DNA from: Pseudomonas sp. MN1F
Lineage (GTDB): Bacteria > Pseudomonadota > Gammaproteobacteria > Pseudomonadales > Pseudomonadaceae
Assembly: GCF_009391885.1 (NCBI RefSeq)
Contig: NZ_VZII01000037.1
Span: 124,001-188,000 of the forward strand
DNA: 64,000 nucleotides
Direction: 5' to 3'
The notes under the pieces are model-generated. The model was not told the origin of the DNA. It did no database searches and saw nothing but the letters and a program-made list of their open reading frames with translations. Shown here piece by piece: positions 26,492 to 36,100 of the stretch. Position numbers and translations under genes: made by a program. The stretch's first letter is position 1; each line of letters starts with the position of its first letter.

Positions 26492-27850
26492 ATGGAGTTA
26501 CGCAACCTGACGCCATTTGACGTCATGTGCTTCAGCGCACTCGATAAACAGGATGTCGAGCATCCGGTGATCGTGATGAAGGTAGGCTATCGGCTAGAGC
26601 CGATCGCTGAAAGGCCCGGACACCTAAGCGCCCACGTAATAGATGATGACCCCGTGGCACTTTGCTTGGCTGACAAGTACTCCGGTGAGGAAGGTCGCAG
26701 CAGCGTAAAAGAGGAAAGCGACTTAGCCCCTTACAAGCCTCGCTGTGATGTCCTCATCAATGGACACGCCCACGCCCCCAACGGCGCCCCCACTCGCGCT
26801 TGGGTAGCCGGCATCCGCCTGAGTGAACCTGCAGCGCCGTTGAAGATCAAGGTCGAGCAGCCTAAACCATGGAAAGCAGGTGAACCACTTACGCAACAGC
26901 AACTCTATGCCTGGCGCGACGCGCAAGCCAAAGCAAATCTAATCCGTGCGAACGCCCCAACTAGAAACATACTTTTAGACAAACGACTGCGCTTCACAGG
27001 GCCACGGGTATTTAGACAAAGCTTCTTGGGCGGCTGGCATCTGACCGAAGCCGAGCTGGCCGAAAATGTACCATTACAATGGGAATACGCATTTGGTGGG
27101 TCGAGTGTCTTTTTAAACCCTTGTTACCCAGAGCAGGCGCCTGAGCCCTTTTTGCTCAACCAAGTCTGTTACAGCAATCCTATAGGACGAGGTTGGATTG
27201 AACGCCGTCATTTAGATGTAGCCGATTCACTTGAGTTGCCCTTTAAGGAACTACCCGCGCCCCAAATTGAGCTGACTGAAAGTCCTATCGATAGGCTGCT
27301 GACGACTTCTCAGCCAGATGGGGATATCAGCGCCATCCACATGGCCGAGATTTCCAATGCCCTTGGCTATCGACCTGCCGGGTTCGGCGTCGTAGGACGG
27401 GCTTGGGCGCCCCGCCTAGCTTTGGCCGGCACATACGACAGTGAGTGGCAGGACAATCGTTGGCCGGGTCTACCAGCCGACTTCAATTTCAGCTATTGGA
27501 ACGCTGCGCCTGCTGACCAACAAACCAACTTTATACGGCCTGATGTCCGCATTGAGTTGTTCAACCTGACCCCGCTCGACTGGAGTCACAACGGCCAATC
27601 GTGCGTACACCTACCAGGACACCGCCCATTTCTGCTCGCTCGGTTGCACAGCGGTGCGATGGTCCCCCTACCGCTCCTAACGGACACTCTTTTGATCGAC
27701 ACCGACGCAATGACGTTGTCGCTGACTCATCGGATAAACCTCCCGTCCGCAGACCCTATTCGCGTTTTAGAAGCTCGATTCGAGGTTGACCCAAATTCAC
27801 CACTCATCAGACGCGCCCCGGCAACTCACAGGATTCGGGAGGGGTTCTGA
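26492..27850 (+). CDS. DUF2169 T6SS adaptor protein
   Basis: 452 residues from ATG at 26492. The order MELRNLTPFDVMCFSALDKQ, DLAPYKPRCDVLINGHAHAP and NPIGRGW, LGYRPAGFGVVGRAWAPRLA is the DUF2169 signature. Such proteins sit between vgrG and PAAR/effector genes and are thought to load a specific toxin onto the spike. It is 13 bases after vgrG and 1 base before the PAAR-like gene. From about here the base composition drops and AT-rich codons (TTA, ATA) become common, hinting that the cargo module moves separately from the core cluster. Confidence 0.9.
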   Translation: MELRNLTPFDVMCFSALDKQDVEHPVIVMKVGYRLEPIAERPGHLSAHVIDDDPVALCLADKYSGEEGRSSVKEESDLAPYKPRCDVLINGHAHAPNGAPTRAWVAGIRLSEPAAPLKIKVEQPKPWKAGEPLTQQQLYAWRDAQAKANLIRANAPTRNILLDKRLRFTGPRVFRQSFLGGWHLTEAELAENVPLQWEYAFGGSSVFLNPCYPEQAPEPFLLNQVCYSNPIGRGWIERRHLDVADSLELPFKELPAPQIELTESPIDRLLTTSQPDGDISAIHMAEISNALGYRPAGFGVVGRAWAPRLALAGTYDSEWQDNRWPGLPADFNFSYWNAAPADQQTNFIRPDVRIELFNLTPLDWSHNGQSCVHLPGHRPFLLARLHSGAMVPLPLLTDTLLIDTDAMTLSLTHRINLPSADPIRVLEARFEVDPNSPLIRRAPATHRIREGF

Positions 27851-27851
27851 A

Positions 27852-28208
27852 ATGGCAGACAACGTTCTTGCACGTAAACAAGACAGATGGATAGTCGTCA
27901 GCATCGCTCCAGATGTCTGTAAAACCCCTATGGGCGGAGCCACGCCACCCGTACCCTACCCGGTCACTGCAGAGCTGAAAACTGCAACAGGTGTCGCCAA
28001 ATCAGTGCGCGTCAACGGACACCCCATAGTTGTCTATGACAAGAGCTTGATACCCAAGACAGATGGTGACCAAGCGGGCGCGGCCAAAGGCATTAAAAGC
28101 AATACAGTTGGCGGAAAATGTTACCCGCACGAGAAAAGCAGCACCGTCCGAGCCGAAGGAAAGCTGGTGGTACGCCATAACGATCTATTCTGGATGAACG
28201 GAACGTAA
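27852..28208 (+). CDS. PAAR-like (DUF4150) spike-tip protein
   Basis: 118 residues. MADNVLARKQDRWIVVSIAP, DVCKTPMGGATPPVPYPVTA, SVRVNGHPIVVYDKS and the terminal KLVVRHNDLFWMNGT match the DUF4150/PAAR-like family, which sharpens the VgrG tip and links it to a toxin. Cys at 23 (DVCKTP) and Cys near 95 with His (GKCYPHEKS) may be the metal-binding tip residues. Unlike fused PAAR-toxin proteins it ends before the nuclease, which is the next gene, 3 bases downstream. Confidence 0.85.
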   Translation: MADNVLARKQDRWIVVSIAPDVCKTPMGGATPPVPYPVTAELKTATGVAKSVRVNGHPIVVYDKSLIPKTDGDQAGAAKGIKSNTVGGKCYPHEKSSTVRAEGKLVVRHNDLFWMNGT

Positions 28209-28211
28209 ATT

Positions 28212-29276
28212 ATGAGCGAACCACTTAATATTGAAATAAGTAAGTTTCAACGATCAATCGGCAACAACCAAAGCATTGCCACTTACCAGCAGGGGGATGG
28301 CGTAGTCGTCCAGCTTTGGGAAGGTCAAAAGCTTGTATATCACGACCTCATGACCTATGAAGAGTACGCAGTTTATCGAGCCGAAGTTCCAGAATACGGC
28401 CTACTGGACTATCCACCACCAGAGAACCATGAAAGCAGAGAAGCTGGGGGAACAAAAGCCAATGGCAACACCATAGGGCGTGTAGTTGGAGAAGCCTCAA
28501 GCAAGGAAATGCCTGCGGCCGAAGCGAATACACCGCTCGTTCCCGAAACAGAGCAGGAAGAAGGTTGGTGGAGCAGTGCTAGTCCGTGGGTGCATGGGAC
28601 ATTAGACGGACTTGGTTTTATACCTGGACTAGGCGCATTTCCGGACGCTTTCAATGCTGTAATATATGCCATTGAAGGCGATATTGAGAATGCTGGCCTC
28701 GCGACATTTGCTGCGATACCAGTAATCGGGGACGCCGCAAAAGCGGGTGTGTTAGTCGGAAAAACCGCCAAAAAAGCTGGATCACACACGACTCGAGAGG
28801 CAATCGAGGGTGCTGGGGAAAACACGACGAAAAAAGGCACTGGTGGCCAAGGAAAACGAAAGCGCAATTCAGACAAGTGCAAACCACTTGAAAATGGCGT
28901 ACCTGGCAATGACTACCGAGGAGGAAAACATTCGAAAATTCGCCAGGGTGGGAAAAATTACACCCCACTTAGAGAGTCACACCACATGCCGGCGGCCTCA
29001 GCCTACTCGAGACTCAATGGAAAAACAATAAAGCCAGCAAATATGCCGACTATTCAAATGGATAAGGCAGATCACATGCTAACGAAAAGCTGGGGCAGCA
29101 GTCTGTCAGCACAAAGCTATAGACTCGAGCAAGAGCGGCTTATAAAATCTGGCAAGGCTGGCTATACAGCAGCAATGATGATGGATATTACTGACATTCG
29201 AGAAAAATTCGGCGACAAATACGCGCCTGCCATAGCCCAGATGATCGCCTGGTCAGCATGCAAAGGATATATATAA
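28212..29276 (+). CDS. T6SS effector with C-terminal Tox-SHH (HNH/Endo VII) nuclease domain
   Basis: 354 residues. Residues 1-110 are a variable leader; 120-185 hold the Gly/Ala-rich hydrophobic region common before polymorphic toxin domains (GLGFIPGLGAFPDAFNAVIY, ATFAAIPVIGDAAKAG). A basic linker (KRKRNS, 215-220) precedes the toxin. The C-terminal 110 residues show RESHHMPAASAY (SHH at 256-258), NMPTIQMDKADH (His 288) and a helical end, the pattern of the Tox-SHH branch of HNH/Endo VII nucleases, so DNA cleavage in target cells is inferred. The gene is AT-rich and its TAA overlaps the next ATG by one base. Confidence 0.82.
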   Translation: MSEPLNIEISKFQRSIGNNQSIATYQQGDGVVVQLWEGQKLVYHDLMTYEEYAVYRAEVPEYGLLDYPPPENHESREAGGTKANGNTIGRVVGEASSKEMPAAEANTPLVPETEQEEGWWSSASPWVHGTLDGLGFIPGLGAFPDAFNAVIYAIEGDIENAGLATFAAIPVIGDAAKAGVLVGKTAKKAGSHTTREAIEGAGENTTKKGTGGQGKRKRNSDKCKPLENGVPGNDYRGGKHSKIRQGGKNYTPLRESHHMPAASAYSRLNGKTIKPANMPTIQMDKADHMLTKSWGSSLSAQSYRLEQERLIKSGKAGYTAAMMMDITDIREKFGDKYAPAIAQMIAWSACKGYI

Positions 29277-29734
29277 TGAAAAATAAAACCGACGAATGTG
29301 ACGAATGGATCCGAAAAATAAAAGCCGTGATCACAGATAAGGGAAAAGACAGCGACACCAGATTTCACGAACTAATTTACAATGCCCCCGACACAAACCC
29401 TCAAATTGTCGTAGACACTATATTTTCAACTTTTCTACACCCATTTGACTCGAGCGTAATGCAGGCCTGTATTACCGTTCTCAGCGGCTATCCGCTTGAA
29501 ATTTATACAGCCTCATACGTAAAAATATTACCCCTACTACTAGAGACAGAAAAAACCTGGGCGATAGACCTTTTCGACTACCCAGGAAAAGAGTTATCCC
29601 CTGCCGACGTAAAAAAAATTGAAACCAAAATACTCGAGAGACATGATGGACAACAGATTCTACACGATCTAAAATCAGAAATCATCTACCAGCAACTCGA
29701 TCAAGATGAGCCATGGAGCTTCCTAACAGCCTAA
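29276..29734 (+). CDS. Candidate immunity protein for the Tox-SHH effector
   Basis: 152 residues starting MKNKTDECDEWIRKIKAVIT; acidic, helical, no signal peptide or membrane segment. Its A is shared with the toxin stop (TAATG), with GGA a few bases upstream, so translation is coupled to the toxin, the usual immunity arrangement. Low GC content matches the toxin gene. It resembles small helical-repeat immunity proteins with YNAPDTNP and LPLLLETEKTW stretches, but I cannot name a family. Cytoplasmic location fits neutralising a DNase. Confidence 0.7.
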   Translation: MKNKTDECDEWIRKIKAVITDKGKDSDTRFHELIYNAPDTNPQIVVDTIFSTFLHPFDSSVMQACITVLSGYPLEIYTASYVKILPLLLETEKTWAIDLFDYPGKELSPADVKKIETKILERHDGQQILHDLKSEIIYQQLDQDEPWSFLTA

Positions 29735-29746
29735 GAAGGTGAAAGC

Positions 29747-30199
29747 ATGGAAGATATACTGAAGAAATTTCTCGAGAAGGGTGCCGAATTATTGGAGCAC
29801 ACTTCATTTGCACCTATAACTCCTCCGCAGGAAGATCTTGACCCGCTCACTCCCCCCGCTGTGTTTATAATACACTGGGCCGCATCAAACGGAAAGATGA
29901 TCGAAAGCAAAGACATCTTGAAAACATACAAATCTGGGGCTACGGCTGTAGAAATCATTACTGAACTCAGGCGCGTAATTGGCAAAGAACTTTTACCAAG
30001 CCACTTCACCCCAGAAATAAGACCCTTTTTGCAAAAATACTACCGAACAGGCTGGACCCACAACTACCGAGATGATTTCTTCAATATCTTTCAAGAGCTA
30101 GTAGAGCTGAATGATGTTTTTACTCTAGAGTACACCAATGACAACTTTAAGCGCTTAGAACCCTGCTTAAATTCCCGGCTTAGCGAATGGGCATCATAA
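29747..30199 (+). CDS. Second candidate immunity or orphan protein
   Basis: 150 residues, MEDILKKFLEKGAELLEHTS onward, with WAASNGKMIESKDILKTY, ELRRVIGKELLPSHF and a C-terminal acidic helix. GAAGGTGAAAGC precedes the ATG, 12 bases after the previous stop. Composition is AT-rich like its two neighbours, so the three genes probably arrived together. It may be a second immunity protein or an immunity gene left from a replaced toxin. No family recognised. Its end marks a sharp boundary to high-GC sequence. Confidence 0.6.
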   Translation: MEDILKKFLEKGAELLEHTSFAPITPPQEDLDPLTPPAVFIIHWAASNGKMIESKDILKTYKSGATAVEIITELRRVIGKELLPSHFTPEIRPFLQKYYRTGWTHNYRDDFFNIFQELVELNDVFTLEYTNDNFKRLEPCLNSRLSEWAS

Positions 30200-30543
30200 A
30201 TACCTCTCAGCACACCACCGGGCAAGGTGCCGACCGCATCGGCTTTGTCGCGGAATGGATTGAAGGGCGCCAGCGCCAAGTACAGTGGGCTGTCGTGCTG
30301 GTCCAGCCAGCGCTCCAGGCGCTTGAAGCGCAGGTCCTGCTCTTCAGTACCAGGCAAGGGCTGGCCCGTGGGGTGAATCAGCAGGGACAGGGACATTTCC
30401 ACCCCGCGGGCGGAGCTAAGCTCGTCACGGTCATAGCAGGCCAGCGCGGTCACCAGGTTGTACGTATCATCAATATGGTCGCCTTCAGCAGTGGCCAGCC
30501 AGGCGTCGTGATCGTTGCTGGCTTGCAAGGCCTGTTCACGCAT
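30200..30543 (-). pseudogene. Truncated unidentified gene, cut at the T6SS cargo boundary
   Basis: A high-GC frame on the minus strand (MREQALQASNDHDAWLATAE, then DDTYNLVTALACYDRDELSS, FKRLERWLDQHDSPLYLALA, ending LPGGVLRGIY near 30200). These residues look like true protein, but the frame then continues as antisense of the AT-rich gene at 29747-30199 and stops inside it, so the original 3' end has been lost. The frame opens only nine codons upstream of the ATG after a TAA, and no good ribosome site is seen, so the 5' end may be damaged too. I do not recognise the family. Confidence 0.45.
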
Positions 30544-31230
30544 CAGTCTGCGGCGATCTGTTTGCAGTAGGACGAAACGCTTCTTTTAAGTTCATGATTG
30601 AGCTACCTTGATTCGGCACACACAAAGCAGTTACGAACCAATTTGTCGAATGCATTTTTAGGAAACCATGAGTAGATCCTGCTGGGCGAAAAACTTTATG
30701 GGGCGGCCATTAAAGGCACGTTCTTATTTGGCCTGCGGCGCTCAATAATCATCACTAGATGCTCTATGATTATAAGCGCCTGCACCCTGGGTTTATATTC
30801 TTGATGTGGATCCGTAATTCGGCAAGTATATGATTGGGTGGGCTTGCCGTTGGGTTCATTGAGGGTCAGCCTGGAACCACTACGCCCCTTGGCGCATCGG
30901 CCAGCCCGGTGAAATGCAGGGCAAAAAGAACTGGCAACTACCGTTCGGGGCAGTCCTCTTCCCTTCAACCTTTCCGTTGCCATCTGCTGGTACGTCATCT
31001 GCCGCATTTTCAACGTGCAGGCCGCACCGCCACCGCCAGAGGCGTTCGAGGAAGCCCCCATTCAAACCAACAAGCGAAAACGCAAATGAGCACCGGCTAA
31101 GAAAAGTTCGTGCTGCCTGCAGCAGCCCAATCACCCAATCATTGATCCATGTCGCTAGACTTCACCTTTATCCGCTGACAAAGTAGGGAAATTCTCATGG
31201 ACGACGCCCACAACCCAGCAAGGCGATTCC
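30544..31230. other. Gene-poor region, 687 bases
   Basis: Mixed composition with several short overlapping frames on both strands, none with a ribosome site plus protein-like sequence. One plus-strand frame ending at about 31088 (FNLSVAICWYVICRIFN, then a Pro-rich tail and KRKRK) looks protein-like but has a stop shortly upstream and no start, so it may be a gene relic. With the truncated frame at 30200-30543 this looks like the scarred edge of the T6SS cargo insertion. Confidence 0.5.
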
Positions 31231-31425
31231 ATGGCAATCGACTCCGTTCTGCTCCGCATCCTCCGGGCTTTTGCAACATTCAACCATCGCATTTCCCTGC
31301 GCCGTCTGAACAAGGAAGAGGTCAACCTGATCGATCACTTCCGCACCCTGCCCGAGCGCGACCGGATCGCCGTGCGGTTCATGTGCACGGCGATTCACAA
31401 GACCTCAACAAACCAGCCCGATTAA
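31231..31425 (+). CDS. Small basic hypothetical protein (64 aa)
   Basis: 64 residues, MAIDSVLLRILRAFATFNHR, ISLRRLNKEEVNLIDHFRTL and DRIAVRFMCTAIHKT. Predicted to be three helices. The composition is clearly protein-like and GC-rich with strong third-position G/C bias, unlike the sequence just upstream. The ribosome site is modest (AAGGCG, about 6 bases). It converges on the tenA gene with 13 bases between stops. No family recognised. Confidence 0.6.
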   Translation: MAIDSVLLRILRAFATFNHRISLRRLNKEEVNLIDHFRTLPERDRIAVRFMCTAIHKTSTNQPD

Positions 31426-31438
31426 AGTCAAGCTGACC

Positions 31439-32098
31439 TCACTCCCCGCCATCCAGCCCCATCTGCCAGAAATCAGCCTCCAGCCGCGATGCCTGGCCAA
31501 AGACCTGTGCCAGGTCGACAAAGCGCTGCTCGGTCATGCTCCGCGCCGCCAATTCATCAAGGTGCTTGCGCGCCGCCGCTGCCACCCCTTGGTAAGCCTC
31601 CCCGGCGTATTCGCCGATCCACTCCCGGTAAGGGTGCCCGCTCAGGTCACCAATGCGCTCCGCCAGCGTGCGGCCAATCTCGGCATACCCAATCACGCAC
31701 GGCGCCAACGCCACATGCAGTTCAAGCAAGTCACCGGCCGCGCCGCAGTCGAGCACGTAACGGGTGTAGGCCACAGTCGCCTGGTGCTCAGGCGCAGCCT
31801 GGATATCGGCCTGCGACAACCCCCACCGCGCGCACAAGCGCAGGTGCAGTTCGGTCTCGTCGAGAATCGCCGCCAGGCCCGCCTGGGCTGCGCGGATATC
31901 CGCCGGCAGGCGGCTCTTGTAAGCGGCCAGGGCCCAGGCGCGGGCGAACTGGATGAGGAACAGGTAATCCTGGATCAGGTACGTGCGGAAGGCTTCTTCC
32001 GACAGCGTGCCCTCGCCCATCTGCCGCACGAAGTCGTGATCGACATAGCTGTTCCACTGCCCGGCAGTAGCCGCCTTCAAACGCTCGAAAATATCCAT
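31439..32098 (-). CDS. tenA: TenA, aminopyrimidine aminohydrolase/thiaminase II (Cys type)
   Basis: 219 residues. TenA helical fold with FVRQMGEGTLSEEAFRTYLI, the active-site Cys in LHVALAPCVIGYAEIGR and the C-terminal WIGEYAGEAYQ. TenA hydrolyses aminomethyl-pyrimidines from degraded thiamin so that the HMP moiety can be reused. GAGGAGG lies 7 bases before the ATG at 32098, which decides this start over the GTG at 32104 that overlaps the previous stop. It is the second gene behind the TPP riboswitch. Confidence 0.9.
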   Translation of the reverse strand: MDIFERLKAATAGQWNSYVDHDFVRQMGEGTLSEEAFRTYLIQDYLFLIQFARAWALAAYKSRLPADIRAAQAGLAAILDETELHLRLCARWGLSQADIQAAPEHQATVAYTRYVLDCGAAGDLLELHVALAPCVIGYAEIGRTLAERIGDLSGHPYREWIGEYAGEAYQGVAAAARKHLDELAARSMTEQRFVDLAQVFGQASRLEADFWQMGLDGGE

Positions 32099-32100
32099 GC

Positions 32101-32748
32101 TCACGCCTCCTCGCTGTAGACGGCGTCGAAGAAGGCAAGCTCCAGTTCAACGGTACGTGCGTAGAAATCACTGGCCAATGCGGCCTGCTGGGGGCCCACC
32201 CGGTCCAGTTCGGCCTTGAGGAAGGCCACGAAATCGCAGAACGCCGGGTTGTCGTGCAGGGTGATCCATTCGGCGTAGACGAAGTTGGCCGGCAATGGCT
32301 TGGGTGCCTTGAGGGCCCAGTCCAGGTACAGGCCTTCGGCAACATTCAGCACGGCCAGTGCGGCGGCGTAGGAACGGGTAGCTGCGGCCTCGCGCATGAT
32401 GGCCTTGAACCCGGCGGTCGGTGCAGTGTCGGCGGGCTCGGTGCGCTGCGCCGGGCTGACATCGAGGGCCTCGAATGCACGCAGGAAATAGGTGTTCTCG
32501 TCGCTGGATATCATCCCGGCGAAGCGGCCGAAGCGCAGGCGGGCCTCAAAGGTGTCGGCGCTGGCGATGGCGGCACCGAGCAAGGTCAGGAAGCTGTCGA
32601 GAAAGCGGTGGTCCTGGACCAGGTAGCGGACCATGATCGGGTCGGCCACGCTGCCGGCACAGAGTTCGGTAACGAAACGGTGGCCGACGGCGGCCGACCA
32701 GGTCGGTTGGTTCTGGCGTTGCAGGGTTTCGCTAAAGCGTTCGGTCAT
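32101..32748 (-). CDS. TenA-family protein (Glu type, lacking the active-site Cys)
   Basis: 215 residues with the same helical fold (DPIMVRYLVQDHRFLDSFLT, FVYAEWITLHDNPAFCDFV). At the position of the TenA catalytic Cys it reads VLNVAEGLYLDWA, with Glu in the slot, as in the TenA_E subgroup. TenA_E proteins have been linked to earlier steps of pyrimidine salvage (formyl-aminopyrimidine and amino-pyrimidine), so the pair probably processes thiamin breakdown products in sequence. ATG at 32748 follows GAGG, the site held in the hairpin at 32754-32770. It ends 3 bases before the tenA start. Confidence 0.82.
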   Translation of the reverse strand: MTERFSETLQRQNQPTWSAAVGHRFVTELCAGSVADPIMVRYLVQDHRFLDSFLTLLGAAIASADTFEARLRFGRFAGMISSDENTYFLRAFEALDVSPAQRTEPADTAPTAGFKAIMREAAATRSYAAALAVLNVAEGLYLDWALKAPKPLPANFVYAEWITLHDNPAFCDFVAFLKAELDRVGPQQAALASDFYARTVELELAFFDAVYSEEA

Positions 32749-32753
32749 GGTGT

Positions 32754-32770
32754 GGCCTCGCAGTGAGGCC
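32754..32770 (-). promoter_or_regulatory. Shine-Dalgarno-sequestering hairpin of the TPP riboswitch
   Basis: Read on the minus strand, GGCCTC pairs with GAGGCC across a 5-base loop, and GAGG is the ribosome site of the TenA_E gene. This is the expected expression platform for translational control: when TPP is bound the hairpin forms and hides the site. Confidence 0.6.
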
Positions 32771-32791
32771 GGCAAAAGGCAGGTTCAGTCC

Positions 32792-32884
32792 CATCCCTTC
32801 GCCGGCATTATCCGGATCAGGTTCGAAGGGTCACCGCGCTGCAGCTGCCAGCGGTTTCTCAGCCCGTTGCCGGGCTCCCCTTGG
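32792..32884 (-). promoter_or_regulatory. TPP riboswitch aptamer (thi box)
   Basis: On the minus strand the conserved elements appear in order: GGGGAGCCC with its partner GGGCTGAGA (CTGAGA at 32857-32862), then ACCCTT, GAACCTGATCCGGATAATGC and CGGCGAAGGGA. These are the hallmark of the thiamin pyrophosphate riboswitch. It lies directly upstream of the two tenA-like genes and would turn them down when TPP is plentiful. Confidence 0.95.
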
Positions 32885-33143
32885 TGGGCAACAGGTATAC
32901 AGCGCCAATCACCAATTGTCACCCACTCCACCACCGGAGTTGGGCCCCCACCCCGCCCAGTTTCGGGGGCCTACACCCGGTCTTTGACACCCTGTTATTT
33001 AGCGCGCCTCAGGCGCCGCAAGGAGTTGTTTAACAAAGTATTACCGAAATACCTGTTGGCACAGCCGTTGCTCAGGCCATAAAAACCCGGCAATACGCCA
33101 TTGATGGCCCATAGCCATTTTGCTGCGAGCGAGGCACCAGGCA

Positions 33144-36100
33144 ATGAAAACACCTGCCGTGATCCACCCCAACAGCCACGCCTTCACATTGTCCGCCGTG
33201 ACCGCGCTGATGCTTAGCTTCGGGCTGATCTCAGCCATGGCCTCCTCGATGGATGATGTCAGCCAGCCACCGCCGACGGACCCGTCGCATTACGATGACC
33301 AGCCAGCAGACCCCGCCCCGGCGCTGCTCAACCTGTCCACCCTGCCCGAGGCCAACCAAGGATCGCTGGAGCTACAAAATGGGGTATACGGTGATCGCAC
33401 CAGCAACCTCGTCGACAACGTGCTGCCGCCCGCCCTGCAGACGTCACGCAACTACCCTACCAACGGCAAGCCGAGCCCGTTGTTCGGGGCGCAGCCGTTC
33501 ACCCAGCAATTGCTGCTGTTCGAGGAATTCGGACCGGAAAAACTCGACCCCAACCTGCCACCACCGACGCTGACCTTCCCGGTGCCCACGCTGGGCGCGG
33601 AACCTGCTCAAGACCCTAACGTGGTCGCCCGCAGCAGCCCCAACGGCAATGCCCTGGAAGCCTTCCTCAAGCAACCGGGGCTGTACCCGTACCCGACCCA
33701 GTACGCCAACACCCTGGACCGCAACCCGTGGAAGGCGCAGATCGAGCTGTTCCTGAACCGCAACTCGGTCGGCTCGCCAGCGGAAGGCCGGCCACCAGGA
33801 AAAGGCTGGTCGCACCAGCGTTGGAACGAGTTCTACCCCCAGGCGGCATTCAAGACCGCGCAGGCCGGTGCGCGCATCAACCAGGGGCTGCGTGACCGCA
33901 AGCAGCTGCACAACTATGCCGTCGGCGAGTTCGCACCGGGCGGGCTGTATTACCAGACCTCGGACATCCCGAACACCCTCGGCACCACCAAGGGCATCGA
34001 CACCCGTTTCCACCCCAACTTCCCCCTGCAGAACCACAAGTCGCTGTGGACCTTCGACGGCACCTTCCCGCCGAAACTGCTGATGGTCCGCTATGGCCAG
34101 CCGGTGCTGATGCGCCACTACAACGCCCTGCCGATCGACCCGGCAGCCAACGCCGGCTTCGGCCTGCACACCATCTCCACCCACGAGCACAACGGTCACT
34201 CGCCGGCCGAGAGCGATGGCTTTGCCAACGCCTACTTCTTCCCCGGCCAGTACTACGACTACCGCTGGCCGATCCAGTTGGCCGGCTACGACACCATCAA
34301 CACCCGTGCCGAAGACCCGCGCGCCGCCTTCCCCTGCTCGCCGGGTGAAACCCTGTTCGTCAACGACGCCAACCCAGGGCTGAAAACCTGCGAGAACGGC
34401 AGCATCAAGATTCGTGGCGACTGGCACGAAACCATGAGTACCCACTGGTTCCACGACCACATGATGGATTTCACGGCGCAGAACGTCTACAAAGGCAATG
34501 CCGTGATGATGAACTACTACAGCGCGCTGGACCGCGGTAATGAAGCGCTGCAGGACGGCGTCAACCTGCGCTTCCCGAGCGGCTCGGCCATGCCGTGGGG
34601 CAACCGCGACTATGACGTCAACCTGGTGATCGCCGACAAGGCCTGGGATCAGAACGGCCAGCTGTGGTTCAACCCGTTCAACACCGACGGCTTCCTCGGT
34701 GACCAGGTGCTGGTCAACTGGCAGTACCAGCCCAAGCTCAAGGTCCGCGCACGTAGCTACCGCTTCCGTATCCTCAACGGCTCGGTGTCGCGCTACTTCA
34801 AGTTTGCCGTGGTGCGTGAAATCGCTGGCAACAGTGGCGAGTTCAAGGGGCCGTCCGGCTCCAACGTATCGTACGCCCGCGTGCCGTTCCACATGATCGC
34901 CAACGACGGCAACATCATGGAACATGCCGTGCCATTCGACGGCACCCTGGACCTCAACGGCGATGGCAAGACCGACGACAACAACGCCATCCTGCCACTG
35001 CAAGGCATCGCCGAGCGTTACGACATCATCATCAACTTCGCCAAGAACGGGATCAAAGTTGGCGACAAGCTGTACATCGTCAACATCATGGAGCATGAAA
35101 CCGGCAAGGGCCCGAAACAGGCCATTTCGCTGGCCGACGTGCTGTCCGAGAAGTACAAGGCGGTGATCAAGCAGACCAGCAGCGGGCCTGAATGGGACAA
35201 AGGCGACCCGGTGGTCGGCAAGGTCATGCAACTGGTCGTGCAACCCTACAACGGCACCGACGTCAGCATGGACCCGAGCGCCTATGAGCCGGCCAAACCG
35301 GGCAAGGCTGAAGGCCTGAAAATGATCCCGCTGGTGATCGATCGCAACGCCGTGGCCGACCAGGCCAAGATCAAGGCCGCGCGCCACCGCGAGTTCACCT
35401 TCGGCCGCTCCGACGGCACCGACACCACCCCCTGGACCATCAAGACCGACGGTGGCTTTGGCTACAGCATGGACCCACGGCGCATCTCCGCGGCAGCGCA
35501 GCTGGCCAGCGAAGCGACCCAGTCCGGCTTCAGTGGCGACGGCACCCTGGAGGTGTGGAAGATCAAGAACGGCGGCAGCGGCTGGAGCCACCCGGTGCAT
35601 GTTCACTTCGAGGAAGGCGTGATCCTCAGCCGTGATGGCAAGGCTCCACCGGAATGGGAAAAATGGGCACGCAAGGACGTCTACCGCATCGGCCCGGATG
35701 CCGACTCCTCGTCTGAGGTGGAAATGGCCATTCACTTCCGTGAATTCGCCGGGACCTACATGGAGCATTGCCACAACACCCAGCACGAAGACAATTCGAT
35801 GCTGCTGCGCTGGGACATCGAGCACCCGGGCCAATTCCAGGTGATGCCAACCCCGCTGCCGGGTTGGGATGGTGTGCAATACATGGCGTCGGTGGGCCTG
35901 CCAACCTTCCGCACCGCCAGCAACACCACCACCGACACTGCCAACAAGCCACCGGTGGCCGTGAACGACAGCGCCGCGACCACGGCCGGCAAGCCGATCG
36001 TGATCAACGTGCTGGCCAATGACACCGACCCCGAAGGCAACCTGCCGCTGACCGTCAAGGGCCTCAACCAGCCTGATTCCGGCAAGGGTACGGTCAGCAC

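Noticed and set aside
30696..31061. Minus-strand frame of 121 codons in the gene-poor region
   Set aside because: No ribosome site, mixed composition, and half of it is antisense to another protein-like relic; cannot be supported as a gene.
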